DNA from: JBHIFE01 sp046760985
GTDB taxonomy: Bacteria; Chloroflexota; Dehalococcoidia; Dehalococcoidales; RBG-16-60-22
DNA length: 24,613 nt
Direction of reading: 5' to 3'
Assembly (NCBI GenBank): GCA_046760985.1
Contig: JBHIFE010000010.1
Coordinates: forward strand, 1 to 24,613
Translations under genes and position numbers: made by a program
The notes under the pieces: generated by a model
The model's input: only the letters and a program-made list of their open reading frames with translations
What the model was told of the DNA's origin: nothing
Databases searched by the model: none
Shown: piece after piece, positions 7,297-14,629 of the stretch
Layout: every line of letters starts with the position of its first letter
Numbering within the stretch: the stretch's first letter is position 1

Positions 7297-7922
7297 CCAA
7301 GATTGACCGGCTAACTAAGTTGTTTCCACTTTACTCTGAAGACCTGGGTATAGACCTTTCTGAGCCTTCAGGCAGGTTTAGCTGGTTTGTTGCTTCCATC
7401 CTGTTTGGGGCTCGGATTGGTGAACAGATAGCCGCCAACACCTACCGATGTTTAGCTGCCGCTGGTATTGTTGATTCCCCGGAGAAGATAGTGGACGCCG
7501 GGTGGGATAGGCTGGTAGATATCCTTGATGCTGGTGGCTATGTGCGATATGATTTCTCCACGGCAACCAAGTTACTCAGGATAATGGCGACTCTTCAGCA
7601 AAACTATGGGAGTCTGGAAAACCTGTACCGTAAGGCATCAGACCCCAAGGACTTGGAGAAGCGACTTCAAGAGTTCAGTGGCATCGGACCAACCACTGCC
7701 CAAATATTTCTCCGAGAGCTAAGGGGAATCTGGCAGGTTCAACCAAAGGTAGCCGAGATGGCGCGCACCTCTGCCGCCAGTCTTCATATTGCTCTCAGCG
7801 AATTTGAGGGAAAGAGCCTAGCCAGAGTGGAAACCGTCCTGGTCAAGCTATACTTGAGGTATTGCAAAAGGAGAAAGTGCCGCCAGTGCCCGATGGCAGA
7901 TTGTTGCACCAAGGTAGATTAA
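7281..7922 (+). CDS. HhH-GPD (endonuclease III-like) protein lacking canonical catalytic residues
   Basis: The 213-residue all-helical protein has a helix-hairpin-helix (EFSGIGPTTAQIFLREL, hairpin at residues 134-139) and a C-terminal cysteine loop, Cys195-x4-Cys200-x2-Cys203-x5-Cys209 (Cys208 also adjacent). That loop resembles the 4Fe-4S loop of endonuclease III (C-x6-C-x2-C-x5-C). Base-excision glycosylases of this fold use a Lys in the hairpin and an Asp about 18 residues later; here the corresponding stretches read GIGPTTA and VQPKV, so both appear absent. It may bind DNA without being a standard glycosylase/AP lyase, or use other residues. The ATG at 7281, not an earlier one at 7209, was chosen because the extra 24 residues look non-family and overlap the previous gene. 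Translational coupling is likely. Confidence 0.75.
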   Translation: MDKDIAKIDRLTKLFPLYSEDLGIDLSEPSGRFSWFVASILFGARIGEQIAANTYRCLAAAGIVDSPEKIVDAGWDRLVDILDAGGYVRYDFSTATKLLRIMATLQQNYGSLENLYRKASDPKDLEKRLQEFSGIGPTTAQIFLRELRGIWQVQPKVAEMARTSAASLHIALSEFEGKSLARVETVLVKLYLRYCKRRKCRQCPMADCCTKVD

Positions 7923-7925
7923 CCA

Positions 7926-8657
7926 ATGAGTAATAAGGGTAGAGTTAAGGTTGGCTGCTGCGGTTTTGCCCGGGGCAGGAAAGACTATTTCCGCCGGTTC
8001 CGACTGGTGGAGGTTCAGCAGACCTTTTACAAGATGCCCAAACTGGAGACCGCCCTGAAGTGGCGAGGGGAGGCTCCGGCTGACTTTGAATTTACGTTAA
8101 AGGCTTGGCAACTAATCACCCATCCGGCTACCAGTCCCACCTACCGCAAGGCAGGGGTGAAGATTTTGCCGGGCAGCGAGGGGGACTACGGCTTTTTTAG
8201 ACCCAGCGATGAGGTGCATAAGGCGTGGGAGGAAACTATGAGATTCGCCCGAGCACTGCAGGCTAGGGTTATTGTCTTTCAGTGCCCGGCAAGCTTCAGA
8301 GAGACCCCGGAAAATGTGGATAATATGAGGAGATTTTTCAGGTCAGTGAGGGATTCGGGGTTTCTCCTTGCCTGGGAGCCACGAGGAGAATGGGGTGAGC
8401 ATACCATCAAGACCCTGTGTTCAGAGCTGGGACTAATCCACTGCGTTGACCCCTTTGACAGGGAGTCATTGTACGGGGAGCCCCAGTATTTTCGCCTGCA
8501 TGGTGGACCGGGTTACCGACACCGCTACTCGGAAGAAGAACTCAAGAGTCTCAAAGATAAGGTGGAAGGCAGAGAGAGCTATGTCCTGTTCAATAACCTC
8601 AATATGTATCATGATGCTCTAGCCTTTGCTCACCTGATAAAGGGAAAAGAGAATTGA
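7926..8657 (+). CDS. DUF72 (YecE-like) family protein
   Basis: The 243-residue product fits DUF72, a TIM-barrel-like family of unknown function. Visible family features are VKVGCCGF at the start, the VEVQQTFYKMPK strand-turn, ADFEFTLKAWQLITHP, VIVFQCPASFRETPENV in the middle, LAWEPRGEW, and YFRLHGGPGYRHRYSEEEL followed by YVLFNNLNMYHDAL near the end (usual form: YVYFNN). The ATG is three bases after the upstream stop. Its last four bases overlap the TTG of the DUF488 gene, so the two are almost certainly co-translated. DUF72 and DUF488 genes are often neighbours; the biochemical function is unknown, and a nucleic-acid role is suggested only by context. Confidence 0.88.
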   Translation: MSNKGRVKVGCCGFARGRKDYFRRFRLVEVQQTFYKMPKLETALKWRGEAPADFEFTLKAWQLITHPATSPTYRKAGVKILPGSEGDYGFFRPSDEVHKAWEETMRFARALQARVIVFQCPASFRETPENVDNMRRFFRSVRDSGFLLAWEPRGEWGEHTIKTLCSELGLIHCVDPFDRESLYGEPQYFRLHGGPGYRHRYSEEELKSLKDKVEGRESYVLFNNLNMYHDALAFAHLIKGKEN

Positions 8658-9115
8658 ATTTTGAGAGAGATAAACTCATCTATACCCTGGGCACCAGCAC
8701 CCACTCCCCAAAGGAGTTCATCGAGCTACTTTCAAGTCATGGCGTGGAGGTGGTGGTAGATGTAAGGAGATTTCCTTCCAGCCGGTTTGAGCACTTCCAA
8801 CGGGAGAATTTAGCGAGGTTATTGAATGATACCGGCATTGACTATGTCTATATGGGAGCGGAGCTGGGTGGCTATCGGCGAGGTGGCTACCAAAAATTCA
8901 CCACTACATCTGAGTTCCAGTCGGGTCTGAAGAAGCTGGAGGAAATAGCCCGGAGTCGGAGAATGGCTATCATTTGTGCTGAGCGATTCCCCTGGCGCTG
9001 CCATCGCCGTTTTATCGCTCTGGAGCTGGAAAAGCTGGGTTGGCAGTTAAGCCACATTATTGATCAAGAAAGAGTTTGGCTACCAAGGAAATATTCGTCA
9101 AAGCGGGTTTACTGA
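8654..9115 (+). CDS. DUF488 family protein
   Basis: The 153-residue protein shows the DUF488 hallmarks: IYTLGTSTHSPKEFIELL at the start, VVVDVRRFPSSR, YMGAELGGYRRGGY, and ICAERFPWRCHRRFIALEL with the conserved C-A-E-x-x-P-x-x-C-H-R motif (Cys and His suited to metal or nucleophile roles). The function is unproven. The start is TTG at 8654, which overlaps the TGA of the DUF72 gene (TTGA). A Shine-Dalgarno-like AGGGAAAAGAG just upstream supports it. It is the last gene of the run that begins at 4672; the next gene has its own promoter. Confidence 0.88.
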   Translation: MNFERDKLIYTLGTSTHSPKEFIELLSSHGVEVVVDVRRFPSSRFEHFQRENLARLLNDTGIDYVYMGAELGGYRRGGYQKFTTTSEFQSGLKKLEEIARSRRMAIICAERFPWRCHRRFIALELEKLGWQLSHIIDQERVWLPRKYSSKRVY

Positions 9116-9151
9116 AGCCAGTTACCATAACCGGGTTTCAGCTGAGGAACC

Positions 9152-9180
9152 TTGACCCGATATATAAATCCCATTACAAT
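9152..9180 (+). promoter_or_regulatory. Sigma70 promoter for the ECF S-component gene
   Basis: TTGACC (9152-9157), a 17-bp spacer and TACAAT (9175-9180) match consensus at five of six bases each. The predicted start near 9187 leaves a leader of about 29 nt with a strong GAGGAGG (9201-9207) 8 bases before the ATG. No riboswitch fits in this leader. Confidence 0.75.
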
Positions 9181-9215
9181 GCTTACTGGCAATTGGCTAA
9201 GAGGAGGAAATAAAA

Positions 9216-9800
9216 ATGAGCAATTCTGCAGCACAGCAGATATGGTCACGGGTGATAGTTTTTCCCTATGTCTTAAAGTTCACTGATACTCGCCTCTACA
9301 TCTTCGTCACTGCTTTTATAGCTTTAGATGTTGCCATTCCCTGGGCGTTACATCTTATTCATCCCTTAGCCGGAGCTACTTTCTTACCGATGTTTTTCTT
9401 TACCTTGTTAGCCGGTCTATTGTTTGGCTGGCGCGCTGGCTTAATGGTAGGATTTTTAACACCTCTGGTAAGTTTTGCTGTCTCCGGCATGCCTTTCCTT
9501 TCCCGTCTACCTCAAATAGTTGTTGAAAACTCTGTTTTTGGCTTATCGGCTGGTCTTTTATACGGGGGATTTAGGCTGAATTTAATATGGTCGTTACTTG
9601 GAGCAATGGTCTTAGGGCGCTTAGCCTTAATGTTAGCGGTATTGGTAATTCACTTTGGGGAAGTTAATCCCGCTTTATGGGTATGGCAAACAATTCAGCA
9701 AGGGTGGCCCGGAATAGCTATTCAACTGGTTTGCCTACCATTAATTGTTTCCGGGCTAAACAATTGGTTTGCCAAAAGAAATGGTGAAAAAGTAAAGTGA
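9216..9800 (+). CDS. ECF-type transporter S component (substrate unknown)
   Basis: The 194-residue, very hydrophobic protein has about five or six membrane helices. It carries the features of energy-coupling-factor S components: small size, LAGLLFGWRAGLMVGFLTPLVSFAVSGMP, NSVFGLSAGLLYGG, and a late GRLALMLAVLV helix. S components bind a vitamin or cofactor precursor and dock onto a shared EcfA-A'-T motor; no EcfA/T genes are in the window, so it would use a motor encoded elsewhere. The start has a strong GAGGAGG and its own promoter. Its stop overlaps the GTG of the DUF1893 gene (GTGA). The substrate cannot be read from the sequence. Its convergence with lipA-lipB makes a lipoate-related ligand a guess only. 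Confidence 0.8.
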   Translation: MSNSAAQQIWSRVIVFPYVLKFTDTRLYIFVTAFIALDVAIPWALHLIHPLAGATFLPMFFFTLLAGLLFGWRAGLMVGFLTPLVSFAVSGMPFLSRLPQIVVENSVFGLSAGLLYGGFRLNLIWSLLGAMVLGRLALMLAVLVIHFGEVNPALWVWQTIQQGWPGIAIQLVCLPLIVSGLNNWFAKRNGEKVK

Positions 9801-10231
9801 CCACGGATAATCATATGTTCAAAAGATTCTTGAAGAGCGGAGATACTGTTTGGATTTGCCAAGCAAACGAACTCCTTTTCCGGTCAAGCGAGAAGGGCTT
9901 AATCCCTCTGCTCACTTATCTTGAAAAATGTACCCTAACTCCGGTCGGGGTAACAAGTTATGACCGAATTGTAGGTAATGCCGCCGCCCTGCTCTTAAGA
10001 CAGGCGTCATGTACTCAAGTCTACGGTGTAATTGGCAGCCAACTGGCAGCACAGACCTTAAAAGAGCTTGGCATCTCTTATTCTTTTCTGACCACAGTTC
10101 CCCATATTTTAAATCGTTCTGGAAACGATATGTGCCCCTTTGAGAAAGCCTCAATTGGAAAATCTCCGGAAGAATTTTATGAACTGGTGAAGGAAAAAAT
10201 TAGGGCTGAAGGGGCTTGCTTAAAAGGCTAG
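9797..10231 (+). CDS. DUF1893 family protein (cytidine-deaminase-like fold)
   Basis: The 144-residue product has the DUF1893 pattern: an N-terminal strand-helix (GDTVWICQANELLFRSSEKGLIPLLTYLE), DRIVGNAAALLL, then VYGVIGSQLAAQTLKELGI and a final CPFEKASIGKSPEEF motif. The family is predicted to adopt a cytidine-deaminase-like fold; its activity is not established. The start is GTG, overlapping the TGA of the ECF S gene, with an in-frame ATG at 9815 as an alternative. The four-base coupling implies a shared function with the transporter. The stop TAG (10229-10231) overlaps the stop codon of lipA on the other strand within one CTAG. Confidence 0.82.
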   Translation: MTTDNHMFKRFLKSGDTVWICQANELLFRSSEKGLIPLLTYLEKCTLTPVGVTSYDRIVGNAAALLLRQASCTQVYGVIGSQLAAQTLKELGISYSFLTTVPHILNRSGNDMCPFEKASIGKSPEEFYELVKEKIRAEGACLKG

Positions 10232-10243
10232 TTTCCCTTAGCC
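10226..10243 (-). terminator. Weak hairpin at the lipA/DUF1893 convergence, possible lipA terminator
   Basis: GGCTA (10226-10230) and TAGCC (10239-10243) form a 5-bp inverted repeat with an 8-base loop. On the minus strand it is followed by TTTTAAG, a weak intrinsic terminator for the gcv-lip operon. The stem contains both stop codons. No U-tract follows on the plus strand. Confidence 0.35.
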
Positions 10244-11097
10244 AAAAGATAGGTTTGCGCAGCGTGGAAGGAACTACGTACCAGTGGGGCAGAAATAACC
10301 GAGATAAACCCCATTTCTTTTCCTACGTTTTGATATTCTTCAAATTCTTCGGGGGGGACATACCTGACTAGCCTGTGGTGGCTTAGCGAAGGTTGTAAAT
10401 ACTGACCTATGGTCAGCAGGTCACAGTTAGCCTCTCTCAGGTTGCCCATTACTTCAACGACTTCCTGTCGGGTTTCACCCAATCCCAACATTAACCCTGA
10501 TTTGGTTACTAGTTGACTATCAAGCATTTTAGCCTGTTGCAAAAGTTCCAGAGAGCGCTGATATTTTGCCTGGGGGCGGACCTCAGGATAGAGACGTGGC
10601 ACCGTTTCTACATTGTGATTTAAAACCGCTGGCGAGGCATCTATCACTGTCTGTAACGCCGAGAGAGAGCCTCTGAAATCGGGAACTAGAACTTCAACTG
10701 AAATCTTGGCATCATAACATTGTATCGCTTTAATGGTTTGGGCAAAGTGTGAAGCACCACCATCGGGAAGGTCATCCCTGGTTACCGAGGTAATGACCAC
10801 GTACTGAAGCCCCAACTCTTTTACCGCCTCAACAATGTGTTCTGGTTCTCGGGGGTCGGGGGCTCGGGGTTTACCGCTTTTCACGGCACAAAAGGTGCAA
10901 TTACGAGTACAGATATCACCTAGTATCATGAAGGTAGCCGTGCCTTGAGCAAAGCAATTGGAGCGGTTGGGGCAATGGGCACTTTCGCAAACAGTATGCA
11001 GCTTCAAATACCGGATGAGTTTTCCCATCCGGGCGAGGATAATCGGGTCTAGAGGGGTTAGCTTTAACCATTCAGGACGTCTAACGTAGCTAGGCAT
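10228..11097 (-). CDS. lipA: Lipoyl synthase (radical SAM)
   Basis: LipA inserts two sulfurs into protein-bound octanoate, completing lipoyl cofactor synthesis. The 289-residue product carries the auxiliary-cluster motif Cys37-x4-Cys42-x5-Cys48 (CESAHCPNRSNC), the radical SAM motif Cys63-x3-Cys67-x2-Cys70 (CTRNCTFC) and the C-terminal RSSFHA (Ser275), the serine ligand of the sacrificial auxiliary cluster. Family segments such as TSVTRDDLPDGGA and NHNVETVPRLYP are intact. The ATG lies inside the end of lipB (34-bp overlap), with a GAGGGCTGGA Shine-Dalgarno. Within this operon it serves the GcvH protein, and possibly other lipoyl proteins encoded elsewhere. It is the last gene of the glycine-riboswitch operon. 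Confidence 0.96.
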   Translation of the reverse strand: MPSYVRRPEWLKLTPLDPIILARMGKLIRYLKLHTVCESAHCPNRSNCFAQGTATFMILGDICTRNCTFCAVKSGKPRAPDPREPEHIVEAVKELGLQYVVITSVTRDDLPDGGASHFAQTIKAIQCYDAKISVEVLVPDFRGSLSALQTVIDASPAVLNHNVETVPRLYPEVRPQAKYQRSLELLQQAKMLDSQLVTKSGLMLGLGETRQEVVEVMGNLREANCDLLTIGQYLQPSLSHHRLVRYVPPEEFEEYQNVGKEMGFISVISAPLVRSSFHAAQTYLLAKGN

Positions 11098-11762
11098 TTG
11101 TCCAGCCCTCGTTCCCGTTTCAATCCAAGTATCACCGAGAAAGAATCAAGTAAAGCCTCGGTGACAGCTTCAACTTCAATGGGACATCCCAATAATTCTG
11201 AAATAGAGGTCATCACCTTGCCCCTGATGCCACAGGGATTTATATACTCAAAATGGCGCAGGTCAGTGTTTACATTGAGAGCAAAGCCATGCGTGGTGAT
11301 GTGGTGACTGACATTTACCCCTATGGAGCAAACCTTCTTTCCGTCCACCCAAACACCTGGGTATTTGGCGACCCGGTGCCCCTGGATACCAAGAGACGGC
11401 AGTAAGTTAATGATAACTTCTTCTAATTTCCAGATATATTCACGGACACCAAGCCCATTTTCTTCAAGGTCAAGGATGGGGTAGCCGACAAGCTGTCCCG
11501 GACCATGGTAAGTGATACTGCCCCCCCGATTGGTATGAAAGACAGCTATCCCCTCTTGTTGCAACTTCTCTGGAGGGACAATTAAGTCTTTTTCTCCTCT
11601 GAAACGCCCTATGGTGAAGACCGGGGGATGCTGAAGGAGCAGCGTGACATCAGGAATGCTATCCTGAGCTCTGGCTTGCCCCAATTTCTGTTGTAGTTTT
11701 AGAGCATGCTCGTATGGGACTACCCCTAAGTAGTCGGCAACATATATCTTCCTGGATGACAA
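11064..11762 (-). CDS. lipB: Octanoyl-[acyl-carrier-protein]:protein N-octanoyltransferase
   Basis: LipB moves an octanoyl group from ACP to the lipoyl domain lysine, the step before LipA. The 232-residue product has the family motifs RGGSITYHGPGQLVGYPILDL, GVWVDGKKVCSIGV, and HGFALNVN, followed by the catalytic Cys in INPCGI and the Lys in RGKVMTS. The start is TTG, preceded by a strong GAGGAGG five or six bases upstream; the first residues are SSRKIYVADYLG. It begins 21 bp after the lpd stop and overlaps lipA by 34 bp, so lpd-lipB-lipA form one unit. KVCSIGV carries a Cys where Ala or similar is more usual in this loop. Confidence 0.94.
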   Translation of the reverse strand: MSSRKIYVADYLGVVPYEHALKLQQKLGQARAQDSIPDVTLLLQHPPVFTIGRFRGEKDLIVPPEKLQQEGIAVFHTNRGGSITYHGPGQLVGYPILDLEENGLGVREYIWKLEEVIINLLPSLGIQGHRVAKYPGVWVDGKKVCSIGVNVSHHITTHGFALNVNTDLRHFEYINPCGIRGKVMTSISELLGCPIEVEAVTEALLDSFSVILGLKRERGLDKCLATLDVLNG

Positions 11763-11783
11763 GCAGACCTCCTCAGTAAAGCC

Positions 11784-13175
11784 CTAAATTCTCTGGAAAT
11801 GGATTGAACCCTCTAATTGCCCCATGGCTGCCTCGTGCACCGCCTCAGGCAGAGTGGGGTGGGCGTGGATAGCGTGGGCAATATCCTTAGCGGTAGCCCC
11901 CAGTTGTATGGCGAGCACACCTTCAACAATAAGGTCACTGGCACGGGGTCCCATAATGTGCATTCCTAGAACCTTGCCATTCTCGGCATCACAAATCATC
12001 TTAACCATGCCTCTCGTTTCATCCATAGTCACCGCACGACCACAGGCGGCGAAGGGGAATTTGCTCACTTTATGGGGAATGCCACTATCCTTGGCTTCCT
12101 TCTCAGTGATACCAACACCGGCTATCTCAGGTTGGGTGAAGATACAGCTAGGCACAGCCCGGTAGTCGGCTTGGCGGGAGCGACCGAGAGCATTCTCCAC
12201 AGCTACCTCTCCTTCGTAGGAGGCAACGTGAGCCAGCATGCTCTTACCGAGAACATCCCCGGCGGCATAAACATCAGGGATATTTGTTTCCAGGTGCTCG
12301 TTGACCGCAATGGCTCTGCCATCCACCTTTATGCCGAGTTCTGATAAGCCCAGTCCCTCAGTATAAGGGACACGCCCGGTAGCCATGAGAACCATCTGTC
12401 CCTCAACCCCCTGCTCACCTTCTGGGGTATCCCAAACTACTTTGAGAACCGAACCTTCTCTTCTAATCGCCTTAACTGCAGCTCCAATTTTGACTTCTAT
12501 GCCCTGCTTAGGTAAGCTCTGGGCGAAACGCCGACCAATCTCATCATCAATTGGCTCTAAAAGAAGGGGGCGCCTCTTCACAATGGTTACCTTTGTCCCC
12601 AGCACATTAAAGATACTGGCGAACTCAACACCCACATGACTTCCACCAATGACCACAAGACTCTTCGGGAGTTCTTTCAACTCAAGGATATCATCGGTGG
12701 TGAGTACTCCGGGCAGGTCTATGCCTGGGACGGGCAGGAGAGCCGACTCAGAGCCACTGGCAATAATAGTCTTTTTAGTTGCTATCTCTTCATCATTGAC
12801 CTTAACCAGATATGGTGAAAGGATGCGACCGGTGCCCCTGTGGACACTTATCTTATTTGACTTCATTAATTGCTCAACGCCGGAGACCAATTGACTGACT
12901 ACACGGCTTTTACGAGCCATAATCTTGGGGAAATTTATCTTGATGTTGCCAACGTCTATTCCAAAATCGCTTGCCCTTCTTGCTTCAACGAGTGTTTCTA
13001 TACTTCTGACTAGAGCTTTGGTGGGAATGCAGCCCCGGTTAAGGCAGGTGCCGCCCAATTTATCCTTCTCCACCAGAGCCACGTTTGCCCCCAGATGAGC
13101 GGCATGTATTGCAGCCACATAGCCAGCGGGACCTCCGCCAATTATGACTACATCCTTTTCATTTTTTCCATTCAA
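11784..13175 (-). CDS. lpdA: Dihydrolipoyl dehydrogenase (E3 / L protein)
   Basis: This FAD flavoenzyme re-oxidises dihydrolipoyl-GcvH with NAD+ as acceptor. The 463-residue product shows the FAD-binding GGGPAGY (13-19), the redox disulfide GGTCLNRGC (Cys44, Cys49), the NAD-binding segment VVIGGSHVGVEFAS, the second FAD motif DVYAAGDV, and the C-terminal active-site HAHPTLPEAVHEA. The start is TTG, overlapping the TGA of gcvPB by four bases (TTGA), with GGGAGATGAG upstream; no in-frame ATG lies nearby. The operon position says it serves the glycine cleavage system, though E3 can also serve 2-oxoacid dehydrogenases. Confidence 0.95.
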   Translation of the reverse strand: MNGKNEKDVVIIGGGPAGYVAAIHAAHLGANVALVEKDKLGGTCLNRGCIPTKALVRSIETLVEARRASDFGIDVGNIKINFPKIMARKSRVVSQLVSGVEQLMKSNKISVHRGTGRILSPYLVKVNDEEIATKKTIIASGSESALLPVPGIDLPGVLTTDDILELKELPKSLVVIGGSHVGVEFASIFNVLGTKVTIVKRRPLLLEPIDDEIGRRFAQSLPKQGIEVKIGAAVKAIRREGSVLKVVWDTPEGEQGVEGQMVLMATGRVPYTEGLGLSELGIKVDGRAIAVNEHLETNIPDVYAAGDVLGKSMLAHVASYEGEVAVENALGRSRQADYRAVPSCIFTQPEIAGVGITEKEAKDSGIPHKVSKFPFAACGRAVTMDETRGMVKMICDAENGKVLGMHIMGPRASDLIVEGVLAIQLGATAKDIAHAIHAHPTLPEAVHEAAMGQLEGSIHFQRI

Positions 13176-14617
13176 CGTTGGCTCATCTCCCAGCGTAAGT
13201 CTGGCTGTCTGGCGGCGGTGGCTTCGTCCAGGCGTCTGACCGGTGTGTTATGGGGGGCGGTGTGCAGGATTTCTGGATTTTCCTGTGCTTCCTTGGCTAT
13301 TGTTTTCATGGTCTCAATATAAGCATCCAGCGTTGCTTTGCTCTCCGTCTCAGTAGGCTCGGTCATGATGGCTTCGTCCACCACCAGGGGAAAATAGACG
13401 GTGGGAGGATGAAAACCAAAATCCAGCAAACGTTTGGCGACATCCATTGTCTTAACCCCCCTGGCTTTTTGCCATTTTCCCGAAAATACGACTTCATGCA
13501 TGCAGGTACGGTCATAGGGCAGGTGATAATATTTCTTTAGCTTTTCCTTAAGGTAGTTGGCATTTATCACTGCGTCCTCGCTGACCTCTTTTAGTCCTTC
13601 AACGCCGAGAGAACGTAGGTAGGCATAGGCTTTGACCATGACGCCAAAGTTTCCATAAGCGGCACCCAAACTGCCAATAGACCTGGCTGGTGAGGTGAAG
13701 GCGTATCCTTTATTATCCTTAACCACCAAAGGCGAGGGCAAGAAGTCAGCTAAATTTGCTTTAACGCAGACCGGACCCGAGCCCGGTCCGCCACCGCCGT
13801 GGGGGGTGCTGAAGGTCTTGTGGAGATTCAACTGGACACAGTCAAAGCCCAGGTCGCCAAACTTCACTTTACCCAGTAGAGAATTCAGGTTAGCCCCATC
13901 ACCACACAGGAGTCCTCCCCTTTCATGAACGAGCTGGCTTATCTGTTCTATTTGTGGGTCAAACAGTCCCAAGGTGGTGGGCAATGTCAATGTTAGCGTA
14001 GCAACTTCTTCGTTCATCGAGGATTCCAGAATTTTCAAATCAAGGTTGCCGTTATCATCGGAGGGCACCGCGCTTATCGCAAACCCACACATAGCTGCCG
14101 TGGCTGGATTGGTACCATGAGCTGAGTCGGGCACCAGTATTCTTCGCCGCATCTTATCCCCTTGAGCTTGGTGATACGCTTTTACCATTAATATGCTGGC
14201 AAGCTCGCCCTGGGCTCCCGCCATGGGTACCAGGCTGGTAGCACTCATGCCGGTAATCTCAGTTAAATATTCCTGTAGCTCAAACATAAGCTGCAGTGCC
14301 CCTTGAACTGATTCCACCGGTTGATAGGGATGGATTGAGGTAAAACCCGGGAGTCTGGCAACATCCTCATGCCATTTTGGATTGTACTTCATGGTGCAGC
14401 TGCCTAGAGGGTAAAACCCGGTGTCCACTCCGAAATTGAGCTTACTCAGGGCAGTGAAATACCTCACTAGCTCCACTTCACTTACCTCAGGTAAGCCAAG
14501 CTCCGAGCGAAGTAGCTCTTTGGGTGGCAACTCTGCTGGAGTTACATCAAGAGACGGGAGACTGCAACCAACTTTACCCGGTTGACTAATGTCAGGTAGT
14601 AAATAATGATGACTCAT
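13172..14617 (-). CDS. gcvPB: Glycine dehydrogenase (decarboxylating) subunit 2
   Basis: This is the PLP-binding half of the split-type P protein, which decarboxylates glycine and loads the aminomethyl group onto lipoyl-GcvH. The 481-residue product contains the PLP lysine in QLNLHKTFSTPHGGGGPG (Lys267), the upstream DSAHGTNPATAAM segment, and NLNSLLGKVKFGDLGFD. The C-terminal FGFHPPTVYFPLVVDEAIMTEPTE is typical. The ATG follows the gcvPA stop by 12 bp with an AGAGGG Shine-Dalgarno. It works as an alpha2beta2 tetramer with GcvPA. The split form is common in Firmicutes, Chloroflexota, Thermotogae and archaea. Confidence 0.96.
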   Translation of the reverse strand: MSHHYLLPDISQPGKVGCSLPSLDVTPAELPPKELLRSELGLPEVSEVELVRYFTALSKLNFGVDTGFYPLGSCTMKYNPKWHEDVARLPGFTSIHPYQPVESVQGALQLMFELQEYLTEITGMSATSLVPMAGAQGELASILMVKAYHQAQGDKMRRRILVPDSAHGTNPATAAMCGFAISAVPSDDNGNLDLKILESSMNEEVATLTLTLPTTLGLFDPQIEQISQLVHERGGLLCGDGANLNSLLGKVKFGDLGFDCVQLNLHKTFSTPHGGGGPGSGPVCVKANLADFLPSPLVVKDNKGYAFTSPARSIGSLGAAYGNFGVMVKAYAYLRSLGVEGLKEVSEDAVINANYLKEKLKKYYHLPYDRTCMHEVVFSGKWQKARGVKTMDVAKRLLDFGFHPPTVYFPLVVDEAIMTEPTETESKATLDAYIETMKTIAKEAQENPEILHTAPHNTPVRRLDEATAARQPDLRWEMSQR

Positions 14618-14629
14618 TTCTCATTCCCT

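Noticed and set aside
9116..9215. Vitamin riboswitch in the ECF S leader
   Set aside because: A sigma70 promoter at 9152-9180 leaves only about 29 nt of leader and no conserved riboswitch core is visible.
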